Shown here one piece after another: positions 33,526 to 41,586 of a stretch of 64,000 bases of DNA. This stretch comes from Nannocystis sp. RBIL2 (GTDB taxonomy: Bacteria; Myxococcota_A; Polyangia; Nannocystales; Nannocystaceae). The notes under the pieces were generated by a model. The model was not told where the DNA came from, did not search any database, and saw only the letters and a list, made by a program, of their open reading frames with translations. The first letter of the stretch is position 1; each line of letters opens with the position of its first letter. The position numbers were made by a program, and so were the translations under genes. The stretch is taken from assembly GCF_026626745.1 (NCBI RefSeq), contig NZ_JAPNJW010000002.1, forward strand, positions 3,000,151 to 3,064,150, in the 5' to 3' direction.

Positions 33526-34827
33526 TCAGCCCGGGTCGGGAGCCGCCGCGCGCAGGGCCAGGCCCGACGCGATCGACATCAGCTCGTCGCCGCTGCGCAG
33601 CTTGTCTGCGCCGAAGCGGGTTTCGAACAGCGCGCGGATGACCGGCACGAACGCGGTGCCGCCGGTCATGAACACGCAGTCGACCTCGGCCGGGGTCACC
33701 CCGGCGCGGGCCAGAGTGTCGTCGAGGCAGGCCGCGATCGATTCCGTGATCGGGGCGATCCAGCGCTCGAAGTCGCGGCGGGTCACTGCCGCGTGGATGT
33801 CGATCTCGCCGTCGCTGAAGTCGAACTTCGCCTGCTTGCTCTTCGACAGCTCGACCTTGGTGCGCTCGACCGCCTTGTGCAGGTGGAAGGCGCCGTTCGT
33901 CTCGATGATGTGCATCAGCTTGGCGATCCGCTCGGGGTGCCGCGCGCCGCGGCGCAGGCGCTCGAGCTCGGCGCGCACGCGGGTGCCGGCGAGGAACGGC
34001 AGGTGATGCCAGCGCGCCAGCTTGTAATAATACGAGTTGGGGATCGACCGCTCCTTCCCCATCTCGAGGTACGTGTCGCCCTTGCCGAGCGCCGGGCACA
34101 CGAGGTGCTCGATCAGCGCCGCGTCGAGGTCGTCGCCGGCCGCACCGACACCGCCGGTGGCGACGATGTCGCGAGCGCGGTCGTTGCCGCGGCCCGTCGG
34201 GCCCATGCGCATCAGACAGAAGTCGGTGGTGCCCGCGCCGAAGTCGGCGACCAGCGCCAGCTCCGGCCGCGTCAGCGTGCGCTCGTAGTGATGCGCGGCC
34301 GCCACGGGCTCGAACTCGAGGCGCGCGTCGCGGAAGCCGGCCCGGCGCGCCGCGGCCAGCAGGCGCTCCGCCGCCAGCGCGTCGGCCTCGGGCGTGGTCC
34401 CGCCGGCGAAGTGCACCGGCCGCCCGATCGTCGCCGACTCGAGCGCGACCCCGAGGTGCTGCTCGGCGCGCTCGCGCAGCCGCTGCAGGAACAGCGCGAT
34501 CATGTCGTCGAGCCCGATCGCGTGGTGGGCCACCTGCGTGCGCCCCATCGACTCGGTGGTCAGGTGGGTCTTGAACGACTGCAGCAGCCGGCCCTCGCCC
34601 ATGCACTCGAGGTAGGCCTCGATCCCCTCGCCGCCGGCCGTGTACAGGATCGGCTGCTGGACCTCCTGCTCGTCGGGCTCGAAGAACAGCAGCGTGCGCC
34701 AGCTCGGCGCGAGCGTCCCGAGCGTCGGCAGCTGCGCGAAGCGGACGCGGCCCTCGGCGTCGACGAGCGCGAGCGCCGAGCTCGAGGTGCCGAAATCGAT
34801 CCCGACTCTGGGGGCGCTGGCAGGCAT
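33526..34827 (-). CDS. Hsp70-like (YegD-type) ATPase
   Basis: A 433-residue actin-fold ATPase of the Hsp70 superfamily that lacks the C-terminal substrate-binding domain, like YegD of E. coli. It shows phosphate 1 (VGIDFGTSSSALALV), phosphate 2 (ALVADFGAGTTDFCLM) and the adenosine motif (VFMTGGTAFVPVIRALFETRFG). The missing peptide-binding part argues against a general chaperone; partners are unknown. A serine hydrolase follows downstream 176 bp away on the same strand. The intervening DNA has CTCCGGAG-type palindromes near 33424-33455 but no clear terminator. Confidence 0.88.
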   Translation of the reverse strand: MPASAPRVGIDFGTSSSALALVDAEGRVRFAQLPTLGTLAPSWRTLLFFEPDEQEVQQPILYTAGGEGIEAYLECMGEGRLLQSFKTHLTTESMGRTQVAHHAIGLDDMIALFLQRLRERAEQHLGVALESATIGRPVHFAGGTTPEADALAAERLLAAARRAGFRDARLEFEPVAAAHHYERTLTRPELALVADFGAGTTDFCLMRMGPTGRGNDRARDIVATGGVGAAGDDLDAALIEHLVCPALGKGDTYLEMGKERSIPNSYYYKLARWHHLPFLAGTRVRAELERLRRGARHPERIAKLMHIIETNGAFHLHKAVERTKVELSKSKQAKFDFSDGEIDIHAAVTRRDFERWIAPITESIAACLDDTLARAGVTPAEVDCVFMTGGTAFVPVIRALFETRFGADKLRSGDELMSIASGLALRAAAPDPG

Positions 34828-35121
34828 CGTGAGGGGCGGGTTTGTACCGCGAACCGCCGGCCCGTGGGCGTGCTCGCGGGTGAACTCGCGGCGTCGGATT
34901 CGCCGGCGCGCTCCTGGCGCCGCACGCTTCGCCCGGGCGCTTCGGGCCTCGTATGCGGCCTCGATCGCCGGCCACCCGACGACGCGCTCGCGGTCGCGAC
35001 GGCGGATCTGCAGAGCGCGACGCGCGAGTCACTCGCTCGCCGAGATCTCTTTCTCCAGCGCGTCGAGCTTCTTCAGGTAGTTGCTCGCGTCGATGGTCCG
35101 CGCGGCCTCCTCGCGTGAACC
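34828..35121. other. Intergenic region with a 30-codon coding remnant
   Basis: Most of this ~290-bp stretch has no convincing frame, but 35029-35121 on the minus strand continues the LysR frame beyond its stop and reads REEAARTIDASNYLKKLDAL with strong coding bias. See the pseudogene entry. Confidence 0.4.
35029..35121 (-). pseudogene. Coding remnant in frame after the LysR stop
   Basis: Directly after the LysR TGA (35122-35124), the same frame stays open for 30 codons with near-perfect G/C third positions and a helical, charged sequence ending LEKEISASE, then stops at 35029. It reads like the C-terminus of another protein. It could be a remnant left by rearrangement, a read-through extension, or chance. 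No start codon of its own is evident. Confidence 0.35.
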
Positions 35122-36057
35122 TCACCGCGGCGCGCCGCCCTCGCTTTCCTTGGTGCGCAGCGCGGTCGTCACCTCGCGCGCAGTGTCGATGAAGGCCCGC
35201 AGCGCCGGTGACACCTGCGCGCGGCTCGGGAAGTACAAGAACAGCCCGGGCACCGCCGCGGCGAACGGCTCGAGCACCAGGCGCAGGCTGCCGCGCCGGA
35301 GCTGCGGCTGGATCGTCGGCTCGAACGCGTAGACGAGTCCCAGCCCGGCCTCGGCCATCGCGAACATCACGCGCTCGTCGTTGGTGGTGACGCAGCCCTG
35401 CACGGGGATCCGCCAGCTCTTCTTGCCGCGCTCGAGCTCCCAGGCGTAGAGCGCCCGCGTGGTCGACGAGCGGTAGGTGATGCACTCGTGGGCCAGCAGA
35501 TCCTTCGGGCTCTCGGGGGCGCCGCGCCGTTTGAGGTAGGCCGGCGCCCCGGCGACGACGAAGCGCGACGGCTGCGTCAGCCGGACCTGGACCATGTCGC
35601 GCTCGATGAACTCCTCGAGCCGGACCCCGGCGTCGAAGCCCTCGGCGACGATGTCGCGGCGGAGGTTCTCGACCTGCACCTCCACCTCGACCTTCGGGTG
35701 ACTGGCGACGAACCGCGGCAGCACCGGCGTGATCACGAACGGCACCGCGATCGAGGGCACCGTGAGGCGCACCCGACCCGTGACCTCGTCCGCCTGCGCC
35801 GACGCCGACTTGAGCGCCTCGAGCGCCTGCGCGACCCCCGGCCCCGCCTGCTCGAACAGCCGCCGCCCCGCCTCCGTCAGCGCCACGCTCCGCGTGGTCC
35901 GCGACAGCAGCGCCACCCCGAGCCGCTCCTCGAGCTGGCGCACCGACTGGCTCAGCGCCGACGGCGAGATCGTAAGCTCCGTCGCCGCGGCCGCGAAGCT
36001 CTTGTGCCGCGCCACCGCGAGGAAGGCGTTCAGGGCGTTCAGGGGCGTGAAGGCCAT
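35122..36057 (-). CDS. LysR-family transcriptional regulator
   Basis: A 311-residue LysR regulator. The N-terminal winged helix is clear (LNAFLAVARHKSFAAAATEL, SPSALSQSVRQLEERLGVALLSRTTRSVALTEAG), followed by the periplasmic-binding-like effector domain (VRLTVPSIAVPFVITPVLPRF). The effector domain resembles those of LysR proteins controlling dehydrogenases or hydrolases. It is divergent from a zinc alcohol dehydrogenase (start 36152, 94 bp apart), the likely target. A TAAATC hexamer (36064-36069) lies 6 bases before its ATG. Its frame continues past the stop into a coding-like remnant. Confidence 0.92.
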   Translation of the reverse strand: MAFTPLNALNAFLAVARHKSFAAAATELTISPSALSQSVRQLEERLGVALLSRTTRSVALTEAGRRLFEQAGPGVAQALEALKSASAQADEVTGRVRLTVPSIAVPFVITPVLPRFVASHPKVEVEVQVENLRRDIVAEGFDAGVRLEEFIERDMVQVRLTQPSRFVVAGAPAYLKRRGAPESPKDLLAHECITYRSSTTRALYAWELERGKKSWRIPVQGCVTTNDERVMFAMAEAGLGLVYAFEPTIQPQLRRGSLRLVLEPFAAAVPGLFLYFPSRAQVSPALRAFIDTAREVTTALRTKESEGGAPR

Positions 36058-36063
36058 TGTGAA

Positions 36064-36069
36064 GATTTA
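36064..36069 (-). promoter_or_regulatory. Candidate -10 (TAAATC) for the LysR gene
   Basis: Within the A/T-rich TAGTAAATC just upstream of the ATG at 36057. The divergent 94-bp space should also hold the LysR operator controlling the alcohol dehydrogenase. Confidence 0.3.
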
Positions 36070-36151
36070 CTACATGGCGTGTTCGCATTCTACGCGTTCC
36101 CTCCACCCCACCCCGCGCCTACTCTCACCGGCCCGAGGAGAGCAACGACCC

Positions 36152-37210
36152 ATGCTGAAGACCTCCGCCTACGCGGCCGCCCACGCCAGCGCCGCGCTCG
36201 CCCCCTACACCATCGAGCGCCGCGAGCCCGGCCCGCGCGACGTGCTCATCGACATCCTCTACTGCGGCGTCTGCCACTCCGACCTGCACCAGGCGCGCGA
36301 CGAGTGGGGCGGCGCCATCTTCCCGATGGTCCCCGGCCACGAGATCGTCGGCCGCGTCAGCCGCGTCGGCGCCAAGGTCACCAAGCTCGCCGTCGGCGAC
36401 CTCGCCGGCGTCGGCTGCATCGTCGACTCGTGCCGCGAGTGCGAGGTGTGCCGCCGCGACCTCGAGCAGTTCTGCGAGAAGGGCTCGGCGCAGACCTACA
36501 ACAGCACCGAGATGGACCGCAAGACCCCGACCTACGGCGGCTACTCGACGCGGATCGTCGTCCCCGAGCACTTCGCCCTCAAGATCCCCGCCGGCCTCGA
36601 CCCCGCCGGCGCCGCCCCGCTCCTGTGCGCCGGCATCACCACCTACTCCCCGCTGCGGCAGTACGGCTGCAAGCAGGGCGACCGTGTCGCGGTCGTCGGC
36701 CTCGGCGGCCTCGGCCACATGGCGGTCAAGCTCGCAGCGTCGATGGGCGCCGAGGTCACGCTGCTCAGCACCTCGCCCGCGAAGGAGGCCGACGCGCGGC
36801 GGCTCGGCGCCCACGCCTTCGCGGTCACCAAGGACGAGTCGACCTTCACCAAGCTCGCCGGCCGCTTCGACCTCATCATCGACACCGTCTCGGCGCCGCA
36901 CGACTACAACAAGTACCTCGGCACCCTGCGCGTCGGCGGCTCGATGGTGCTCGTCGGCGTCCCGCCGGAGCCGACGCCGGTGAGCGCGATCGGCCTGATT
37001 TGGGGCAACAAACGCCTGGCCGGCTCGGGCATCGGCGGCATCGCCGAGACGCAGGAGATGCTCGACTACTGCGCCGCGCACGGCATCGTCAGCGACATCG
37101 AGATCATCCCGATCCAGCAGATCAACCACGCCTACGAGCGCCTGCTGGCGGGCGACGTGCGCTACCGCTTCGTCATCGACATCGCCAGCCTCGCGCAGCC
37201 GGCGGCGTGA
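36152..37210 (+). CDS. Zinc-dependent NAD(P) alcohol dehydrogenase (YahK/cinnamyl type)
   Basis: A 352-residue medium-chain dehydrogenase. The catalytic zinc ligands are Cys in YCGVCHSD and His in PGHEIVG, with the structural zinc lobe DSCRECEVCRRDLEQFC (four Cys). The Rossmann motif is VVGLGGLGHMAVKLA, and the residues after it (LLSTSPAKEADA) fit NADPH use, as in YahK/AdhC-type aldehyde reductases. It should reduce aldehydes to alcohols in the cytoplasm. GAGGAGAG lies 8 bases before the ATG at 36152, a good ribosome-binding site. It is divergent from the LysR gene that probably controls it. Confidence 0.92.
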   Translation: MLKTSAYAAAHASAALAPYTIERREPGPRDVLIDILYCGVCHSDLHQARDEWGGAIFPMVPGHEIVGRVSRVGAKVTKLAVGDLAGVGCIVDSCRECEVCRRDLEQFCEKGSAQTYNSTEMDRKTPTYGGYSTRIVVPEHFALKIPAGLDPAGAAPLLCAGITTYSPLRQYGCKQGDRVAVVGLGGLGHMAVKLAASMGAEVTLLSTSPAKEADARRLGAHAFAVTKDESTFTKLAGRFDLIIDTVSAPHDYNKYLGTLRVGGSMVLVGVPPEPTPVSAIGLIWGNKRLAGSGIGGIAETQEMLDYCAAHGIVSDIEIIPIQQINHAYERLLAGDVRYRFVIDIASLAQPAA

Positions 37211-37301
37211 CCCGCGAGCGACGCGAGCGAGCGACAGACCGGCTCGGATGGGCCGCGAGCCGAGCCGTCCACGACGGACTCGGCCGCGGCCCGGGCCGCG
37301 T

Positions 37302-38936
37302 TCACTCGAACTCGATGCGCCAGTCGTCGATCCGGCGGTCGGCCTCGTCGAGGTGCGTGAAGTTCGAGGCGACCTTGAGCTCCCACACTCCCTGGCGCGG
37401 CAGGTTGGAGCGGAAGAAGATCGTCTTGACGTCGCCGCTGATCTTGCCGGCGTTGTCCGCCGGGTTCTGCAGCGTGTATTCGACGCCGTCGGGGGCGACG
37501 AGGTGAATGTGCAGACCGCCGGTGTCGTGCTTGATGTCGACGTGGACCCGCACGCGGCTCGCGGTGCCGGCCCCGAGCGTGGTGATCTTGCTCGACACCC
37601 ATTCCAGCGGGCCGAGGCCGAGGCCGCCGCGGGTCGGGATCGTGACGTCGGTCGAGTTCTCCCAGCCGTCGACCTCGACCTGGCTGACCACCGCGGCGCG
37701 GTGACCGGTGGTGGTGGCCATCACCCGCGCGATCTGCTGCGGGGTCAAGTCGTGGTAATCGCCGAAGCAATTGTGGAAGTAGCTCATCACGTTGCGACGG
37801 TCGGGCGTGAACTCGTAGCTGACAATCGTGTCATGGGGTGAGGGGAACGCGACAGGCACGGAGATGCTGTCCTCGCTGAGGGTGCAGGCGTTGCCGTGGA
37901 TGGCCGCGAACAGCTTGGGGCCCGGGTCGGGCGGTGTATCGTCGATCGGGAAGCTCGCCAGGTACGCGTAGTCGCCGGTGAGCGGGACGAGGGAGGCGTC
38001 GGGGTCGTACAGCGCCTCGAGGATCTCGGCGCCATCCTCCGGCTCGAGGGGGGTCGAGTTCACGAGGCTCTTGATCTGGCTCTGGACGGCGGCGAATGTC
38101 CCGGCCTCATTGAAGGTGTGCGGCGCGCAGAAGTAGTGGCCGAGCTCGTGCGCGAGCAAGGTGCCGGCGCCGAAGTTACTGATCATGTTGACGACGGAGC
38201 CGCTACACGAGGACGAGCTCAGCGTGATCGAATAGGTCTCCCACATCGACGTCGCAGAGTTCCATCGGACGCCCCCGGTCCCGTTGCGGGAGAACACGGT
38301 CACCGCGCCGTCCGCTCTGTTTAGCGCCGCGGTCGTGTTCGCAGTCCGGTGGTCGTAGGATTCCGGACACAGCGTCGTCGGGTCCGCGCCGGCGCCCTCG
38401 CTCGCGAAGCCCGGCACCGGCGTACAATGGTTGTTCAGGCCGCTGTTGTCGCGGTGACCGATGAAGTCGCTCTCCCCGTCGATGTGGAAGCGCAGCGCGC
38501 TGTCGCTGCGGTAGTGCAGCGCGTTGGCCCAGTCGACGGCGCTCTGCGCGTTGCCCCGAGTGAGAACGGAGCATTTGGTGCCGTCGTCGTCGCAGAGCCT
38601 GATGAAGCGCAGCGGCGCCTCCTGGTAGTAGCGTTTGACCGCAGTGCCGTATTGAGGCGGAGGCAGATCGGGGTCCGGATCGATGGGGCCGAGGGTGGTA
38701 AGGCCCTGCAGGGGCTCCGGCTCCGGGGCGGCGAGTTGGTCCGCCGCCGCCTCGCCGTCGGCGGGGGGAGCGGCGTCGCAGAGGAACACGTCGGCGTCCT
38801 GGCCCGCCCCGGGCTCGGCCAGCGCCTCCTCCGCGAGCTCTTCCCCTGGGTCGCAGCCGGCAAAGGCCATGAGAGGTAGCGCCAACGCGACGCTCGTGAT
38901 GGGGATGATGCGAGAGAGATGAATGCGATTCTTCAT
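37302..38936 (-). CDS. Secreted zinc metalloprotease lipoprotein with C-terminal P-type domain
   Basis: A 544-residue exported protease. The signal peptide ends in AFAGC28 (lipobox). A ~60-residue acidic linker precedes a metzincin-like domain with LAHELGHYFCAPH (HExxH plus a nearby His) and a Met-turn candidate NVMSYFHNCFGDYHDLTP. The C-terminal ~120 residues (VEVDGWENSTDVTIPTRGGL to WRIEFE) match a proprotein-convertase P/Homo B-type beta domain common in secreted bacterial proteases. It may act in predation or matrix turnover. AAGGACGAG lies about 8 bases before the ATG, one of the few clear ribosome-binding sites here. It converges with the alcohol dehydrogenase. Confidence 0.85.
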   Translation of the reverse strand: MKNRIHLSRIIPITSVALALPLMAFAGCDPGEELAEEALAEPGAGQDADVFLCDAAPPADGEAAADQLAAPEPEPLQGLTTLGPIDPDPDLPPPQYGTAVKRYYQEAPLRFIRLCDDDGTKCSVLTRGNAQSAVDWANALHYRSDSALRFHIDGESDFIGHRDNSGLNNHCTPVPGFASEGAGADPTTLCPESYDHRTANTTAALNRADGAVTVFSRNGTGGVRWNSATSMWETYSITLSSSSCSGSVVNMISNFGAGTLLAHELGHYFCAPHTFNEAGTFAAVQSQIKSLVNSTPLEPEDGAEILEALYDPDASLVPLTGDYAYLASFPIDDTPPDPGPKLFAAIHGNACTLSEDSISVPVAFPSPHDTIVSYEFTPDRRNVMSYFHNCFGDYHDLTPQQIARVMATTTGHRAAVVSQVEVDGWENSTDVTIPTRGGLGLGPLEWVSSKITTLGAGTASRVRVHVDIKHDTGGLHIHLVAPDGVEYTLQNPADNAGKISGDVKTIFFRSNLPRQGVWELKVASNFTHLDEADRRIDDWRIEFE

Positions 38937-39325
38937 AATAAATCTCGTCCTTCCGAGCTCCTCCCTAGCACGCGGCGTGCCAACGCCACGCGGCGCGAAG
39001 CCCCGCTCCGACGCGCTCGAAGCAATGGTTCGCTACGACCCGGCCGCGGTCCGTGCCGGCCCTGTGCCGGCACAGTGCCGAACCAAGTGGCCGTGGACGC
39101 GACCGACCGCATCGCACCCGCCCATGGCGGCGTATCCGTGCCGCGTGGTTCCCCCTATCGGAGCGTACGGCTCTGCGCCCGGCTCGGAGGGAATGCCGCG
39201 CCGCCTCACGAGCGCGTCTGCTGAATGGTGCCGCGCCCCTGCTGCGCTGCGACACGCTCGCCCGTCGCGGCCGGGAGCGACGGGCTCGTGAGCCGCCCGT
39301 TCGCCTCGCACCGGCAGCGCACGCC
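38937..39325. other. Intergenic region
   Basis: This 389-bp stretch lies between the metalloprotease start and the stop of the RpoC-like gene, both on the minus strand. It has a perfect 14-bp palindrome CTGTGCCGGCACAG at 39062-39075, following a GTGCCGGC direct repeat. No coding frame convinces. Confidence 0.4.
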
Positions 39326-40945
39326 TCAGTCCTCCGCCTCCGCGTCGCGGGTCGAGGCGGCGAGCGCCTGCGCCGCTGCAGCGGCGGTCCGCGACAATCC
39401 GCGCTCACGCGCCTGCTCGAGCACGACCTCGAGATCGTCGGCCGGCTCGGGCGACGCTTCGATCATGCCGGCGAGCGCCGCCTCGAAGCGCGCCCACAGC
39501 ACCGCCGGCGCGTCGTCTTCGGTCGCGCGCTCGGCGAGCCCACCGAGCGCGCGCACCCACTCCGGCGTGGTCGCGGCGGCCCAGCCGGCCACCATCGCCG
39601 CCTCGGCGAGCGCCGCGGCCCGTCCCTTCTCCGGCCACGCCTCGCGGAACGAGCCCCTCCCGCCGAACAGCGGCCCGCGCACGCTCAGCGCCGGTTCGAG
39701 CGCCGCGAGCGCCTCCTGGACCCGCCCCGCACGCAGCAGCGCAGCGCCTCTATGGCGCGTGGCCGACAGACCGCGCGATCGATCGCCGAGCGCCTCCGCG
39801 AGCGCCTCCGCGGCCCGGGCCGCCACCAGGGCTTGATCGATCTCCGCGTCCTCGAGCGCCCGCCGGACCAGCAGCAGCAGCGCGTCGACGTGCAGCGCGC
39901 TGGCCGGCTCGGCGATCCCGACGTCGCCGACCAGCGCGAGCGCCACCGCCAACGCCCCGTCGCTCGTGTCGTTCAGCGCCGCCTCGTAGCGCGAGCGCAG
40001 CCCGCCCGGCTCGTCCGCCGGCGCCTCCGTCGACCATCGCAGCAGCTCGGGCCCCAGCGGCTCGCGCGGGCGCTCGCCGGCCAGCTGCCACAGCGCGGCC
40101 AGGCGGCGCCCCGCGTACACCTCTTCGCTAGCGATCCGGGCCGCGCGCGCGAGCCATCCGCCCACGTAGCGCTCGCTCAGCGCCACGAGCTCGGGGCTCA
40201 GGGCCGCGGAGAACAGGCTGACCGCGTCCATCAGCGGCGTCCCGCCCTCGTACGCGTACGGCTCCGCGTGATCGAGGTTGTCGAGCAGCTGATCGATCGT
40301 CGCGCTCAGGCTCTGCAGCTCGTGATCGATCATCACCTGCGGCGCCCCGATCTCGTACAACTTGCGCAGTCGGCCCGCCCGGTTCACGATCCGGCGGTAC
40401 GGCTCGTGGAGCGTGAGCGAGGAGAAGCCGCCGTCCTCCTCGCGCTGCAGCACCTCCTCCGGCGAGCGGGCCCGCAGCAGCGGGGCGATCACCGGCACCG
40501 ACCACCACACCAGCTGTCGCGGTCGCCAGCCCTGGATCGTGCGGCCCTCGGCCTCGGCGCGCTCCACTCGCGCGACCAGCTCGCCCGGCCCGGAGATCGC
40601 CAGCTCCGCGAGCTCCGTCTCCGACGCCCCCAGCAGCGCCGCGAGCAGCGGGCGAGCCGGCCGCGGCACCACCGGCGCTGCCAGCTCGACGTGACCCGTG
40701 CGGCCCGGCTCGTCGCCGAAGATCGCTGGGCAGAACAGGCCGCCCGGCTCCGGCGCCCCGGCGCGCACGTTGAACGTCTCCGACCTCTTCACCTGTCCCG
40801 AAGACCAGGATGGCGAGCGCTCCGCCGTCGCGGGAGTCAGCACCAGCTCGTCGCCGTCGACCACGATATCGAGCCCCAGCAAGCGACTGACTGCCCGCAG
40901 CCGCCGAAATTTGAGCGATGTCAGGGAAGCCTCGGGGACGATCAC
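39326..40945 (-). CDS. RNA polymerase beta'-subunit N-terminal-like orphan protein
   Basis: A 539-residue protein. Residues ~48-225 clearly match the N-terminal part of RpoC in order: GQVKRSETFNVRAGAPEPGG and LFCPAIFG (RpoC: [28 protein letters not shown]), TGHVELAAPV (GHIELASP), then YRRIVNRAGRLRKLYEIGAP and TIDQLLDN ([28 protein letters not shown]). The zinc-binding knuckles normally between the first two blocks are deleted. Everything beyond, including the catalytic NADFDGD, is missing. Residues ~230-539 form a helical Ala/Leu/Glu-rich region of degenerate TPR-like type. A GTG at 40945 preceded by GGGGGAG is chosen. It cannot be a polymerase subunit by itself; it may bind sigma factor, DNA or polymerase partners, or be an inactive remnant put to new use. 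Confidence 0.8.
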   Translation of the reverse strand: MIVPEASLTSLKFRRLRAVSRLLGLDIVVDGDELVLTPATAERSPSWSSGQVKRSETFNVRAGAPEPGGLFCPAIFGDEPGRTGHVELAAPVVPRPARPLLAALLGASETELAELAISGPGELVARVERAEAEGRTIQGWRPRQLVWWSVPVIAPLLRARSPEEVLQREEDGGFSSLTLHEPYRRIVNRAGRLRKLYEIGAPQVMIDHELQSLSATIDQLLDNLDHAEPYAYEGGTPLMDAVSLFSAALSPELVALSERYVGGWLARAARIASEEVYAGRRLAALWQLAGERPREPLGPELLRWSTEAPADEPGGLRSRYEAALNDTSDGALAVALALVGDVGIAEPASALHVDALLLLVRRALEDAEIDQALVAARAAEALAEALGDRSRGLSATRHRGAALLRAGRVQEALAALEPALSVRGPLFGGRGSFREAWPEKGRAAALAEAAMVAGWAAATTPEWVRALGGLAERATEDDAPAVLWARFEAALAGMIEASPEPADDLEVVLEQARERGLSRTAAAAAQALAASTRDAEAED

Positions 40946-41480
40946 GCTCCCCCGGTTTTCGCGCGAACCGCCGGACCCCGTCAACACCGCGGACGCCCAC
41001 GTCGTCGCCACCGAGCACGCCGCGCACGTCGATTTTCGTGACGCGCCCCGGCTCGGCCGGCCCCTCGCCCTGTCACTGCAATCCTCGCCCCGACCGCGAT
41101 CGCCGACCACGACGAATCCAGAGCCTGCGGCCGAGCATGCATGCCTTTGCGACGCGCGGACGAGCGCCGCCGAATTTCTCGCTCGACCGCCGCGACATCG
41201 GAGCCGGGCGCCTGTCATCCCTCCCGGGACCTGGGCACCGCGCCCGTCGATATGCGCACGGGCGACCTCCGAACCGCCTCATGTCGCCTCCGCGCATCGG
41301 CCAACGACTCGACCCTGCGGCCGCGCCTCGCCCGATCGCGCACTCACTGCACCCTTCGCCCGCCTCCTCGCGGTGCCCACATGTGCACGATCCGCACGCC
41401 CGCAGGGTAGCCGCGTTCGCACCGGCTCACCAGCGACCCGCGTTCGCGCGGGCTCGAGCGCGTGGGTCATCGCCAAGACA

Positions 41481-41512
41481 TTTGTCTGATTGGACATGTC
41501 CATGAGGGCATG
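41481..41512. repeat. CATG-14 palindrome cluster
   Basis: TGGACATGTCCA at 41491-41502 is a perfect 12-bp palindrome. CATG recurs 14 bp later at 41509, and a degenerate unit (TTTGTCTGAT) precedes. It sits about 75 bp upstream of the LRR lipoprotein gene. Confidence 0.6.
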
Positions 41513-41574
41513 CACCACCGCGCGGGCGGCCCGGCGTCGCGAAGATCGCGCTCGCGGGCGAGGGGGACAGCGGT

Positions 41575-41580
41575 TATCAT
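41575..41580 (+). promoter_or_regulatory. Candidate -10 (TATCAT) for the LRR lipoprotein
   Basis: TATCAT matches five of six bases of TATAAT and ends 6 bases before the GTG at 41587. A GGGGA adjoining the GTG is too close for normal ribosome binding, so leaderless translation is likely. Confidence 0.4.
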
Positions 41581-41586
41581 CGGGGA

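Larger units (their letters stand above)
40946..41586. other. Divergent intergenic region with palindromic repeats
   Basis: About 640 bp without a convincing gene. A cluster of CATG-14 palindromes lies at 41481-41512 and a TATCAT -10-like box at 41575-41580. The promoter of the RpoC-like gene should be at the left end. Confidence 0.4.

Noticed and set aside
33526-34827. Housekeeping DnaK
   Set aside because: The protein is only 433 residues, lacks the substrate-binding domain and has no dnaJ or grpE neighbour, so it is a YegD-like relative.
39326-40945. A second, complete RNA polymerase beta' subunit
   Set aside because: The catalytic NADFDGD region, zinc fingers and all C-terminal parts are missing.
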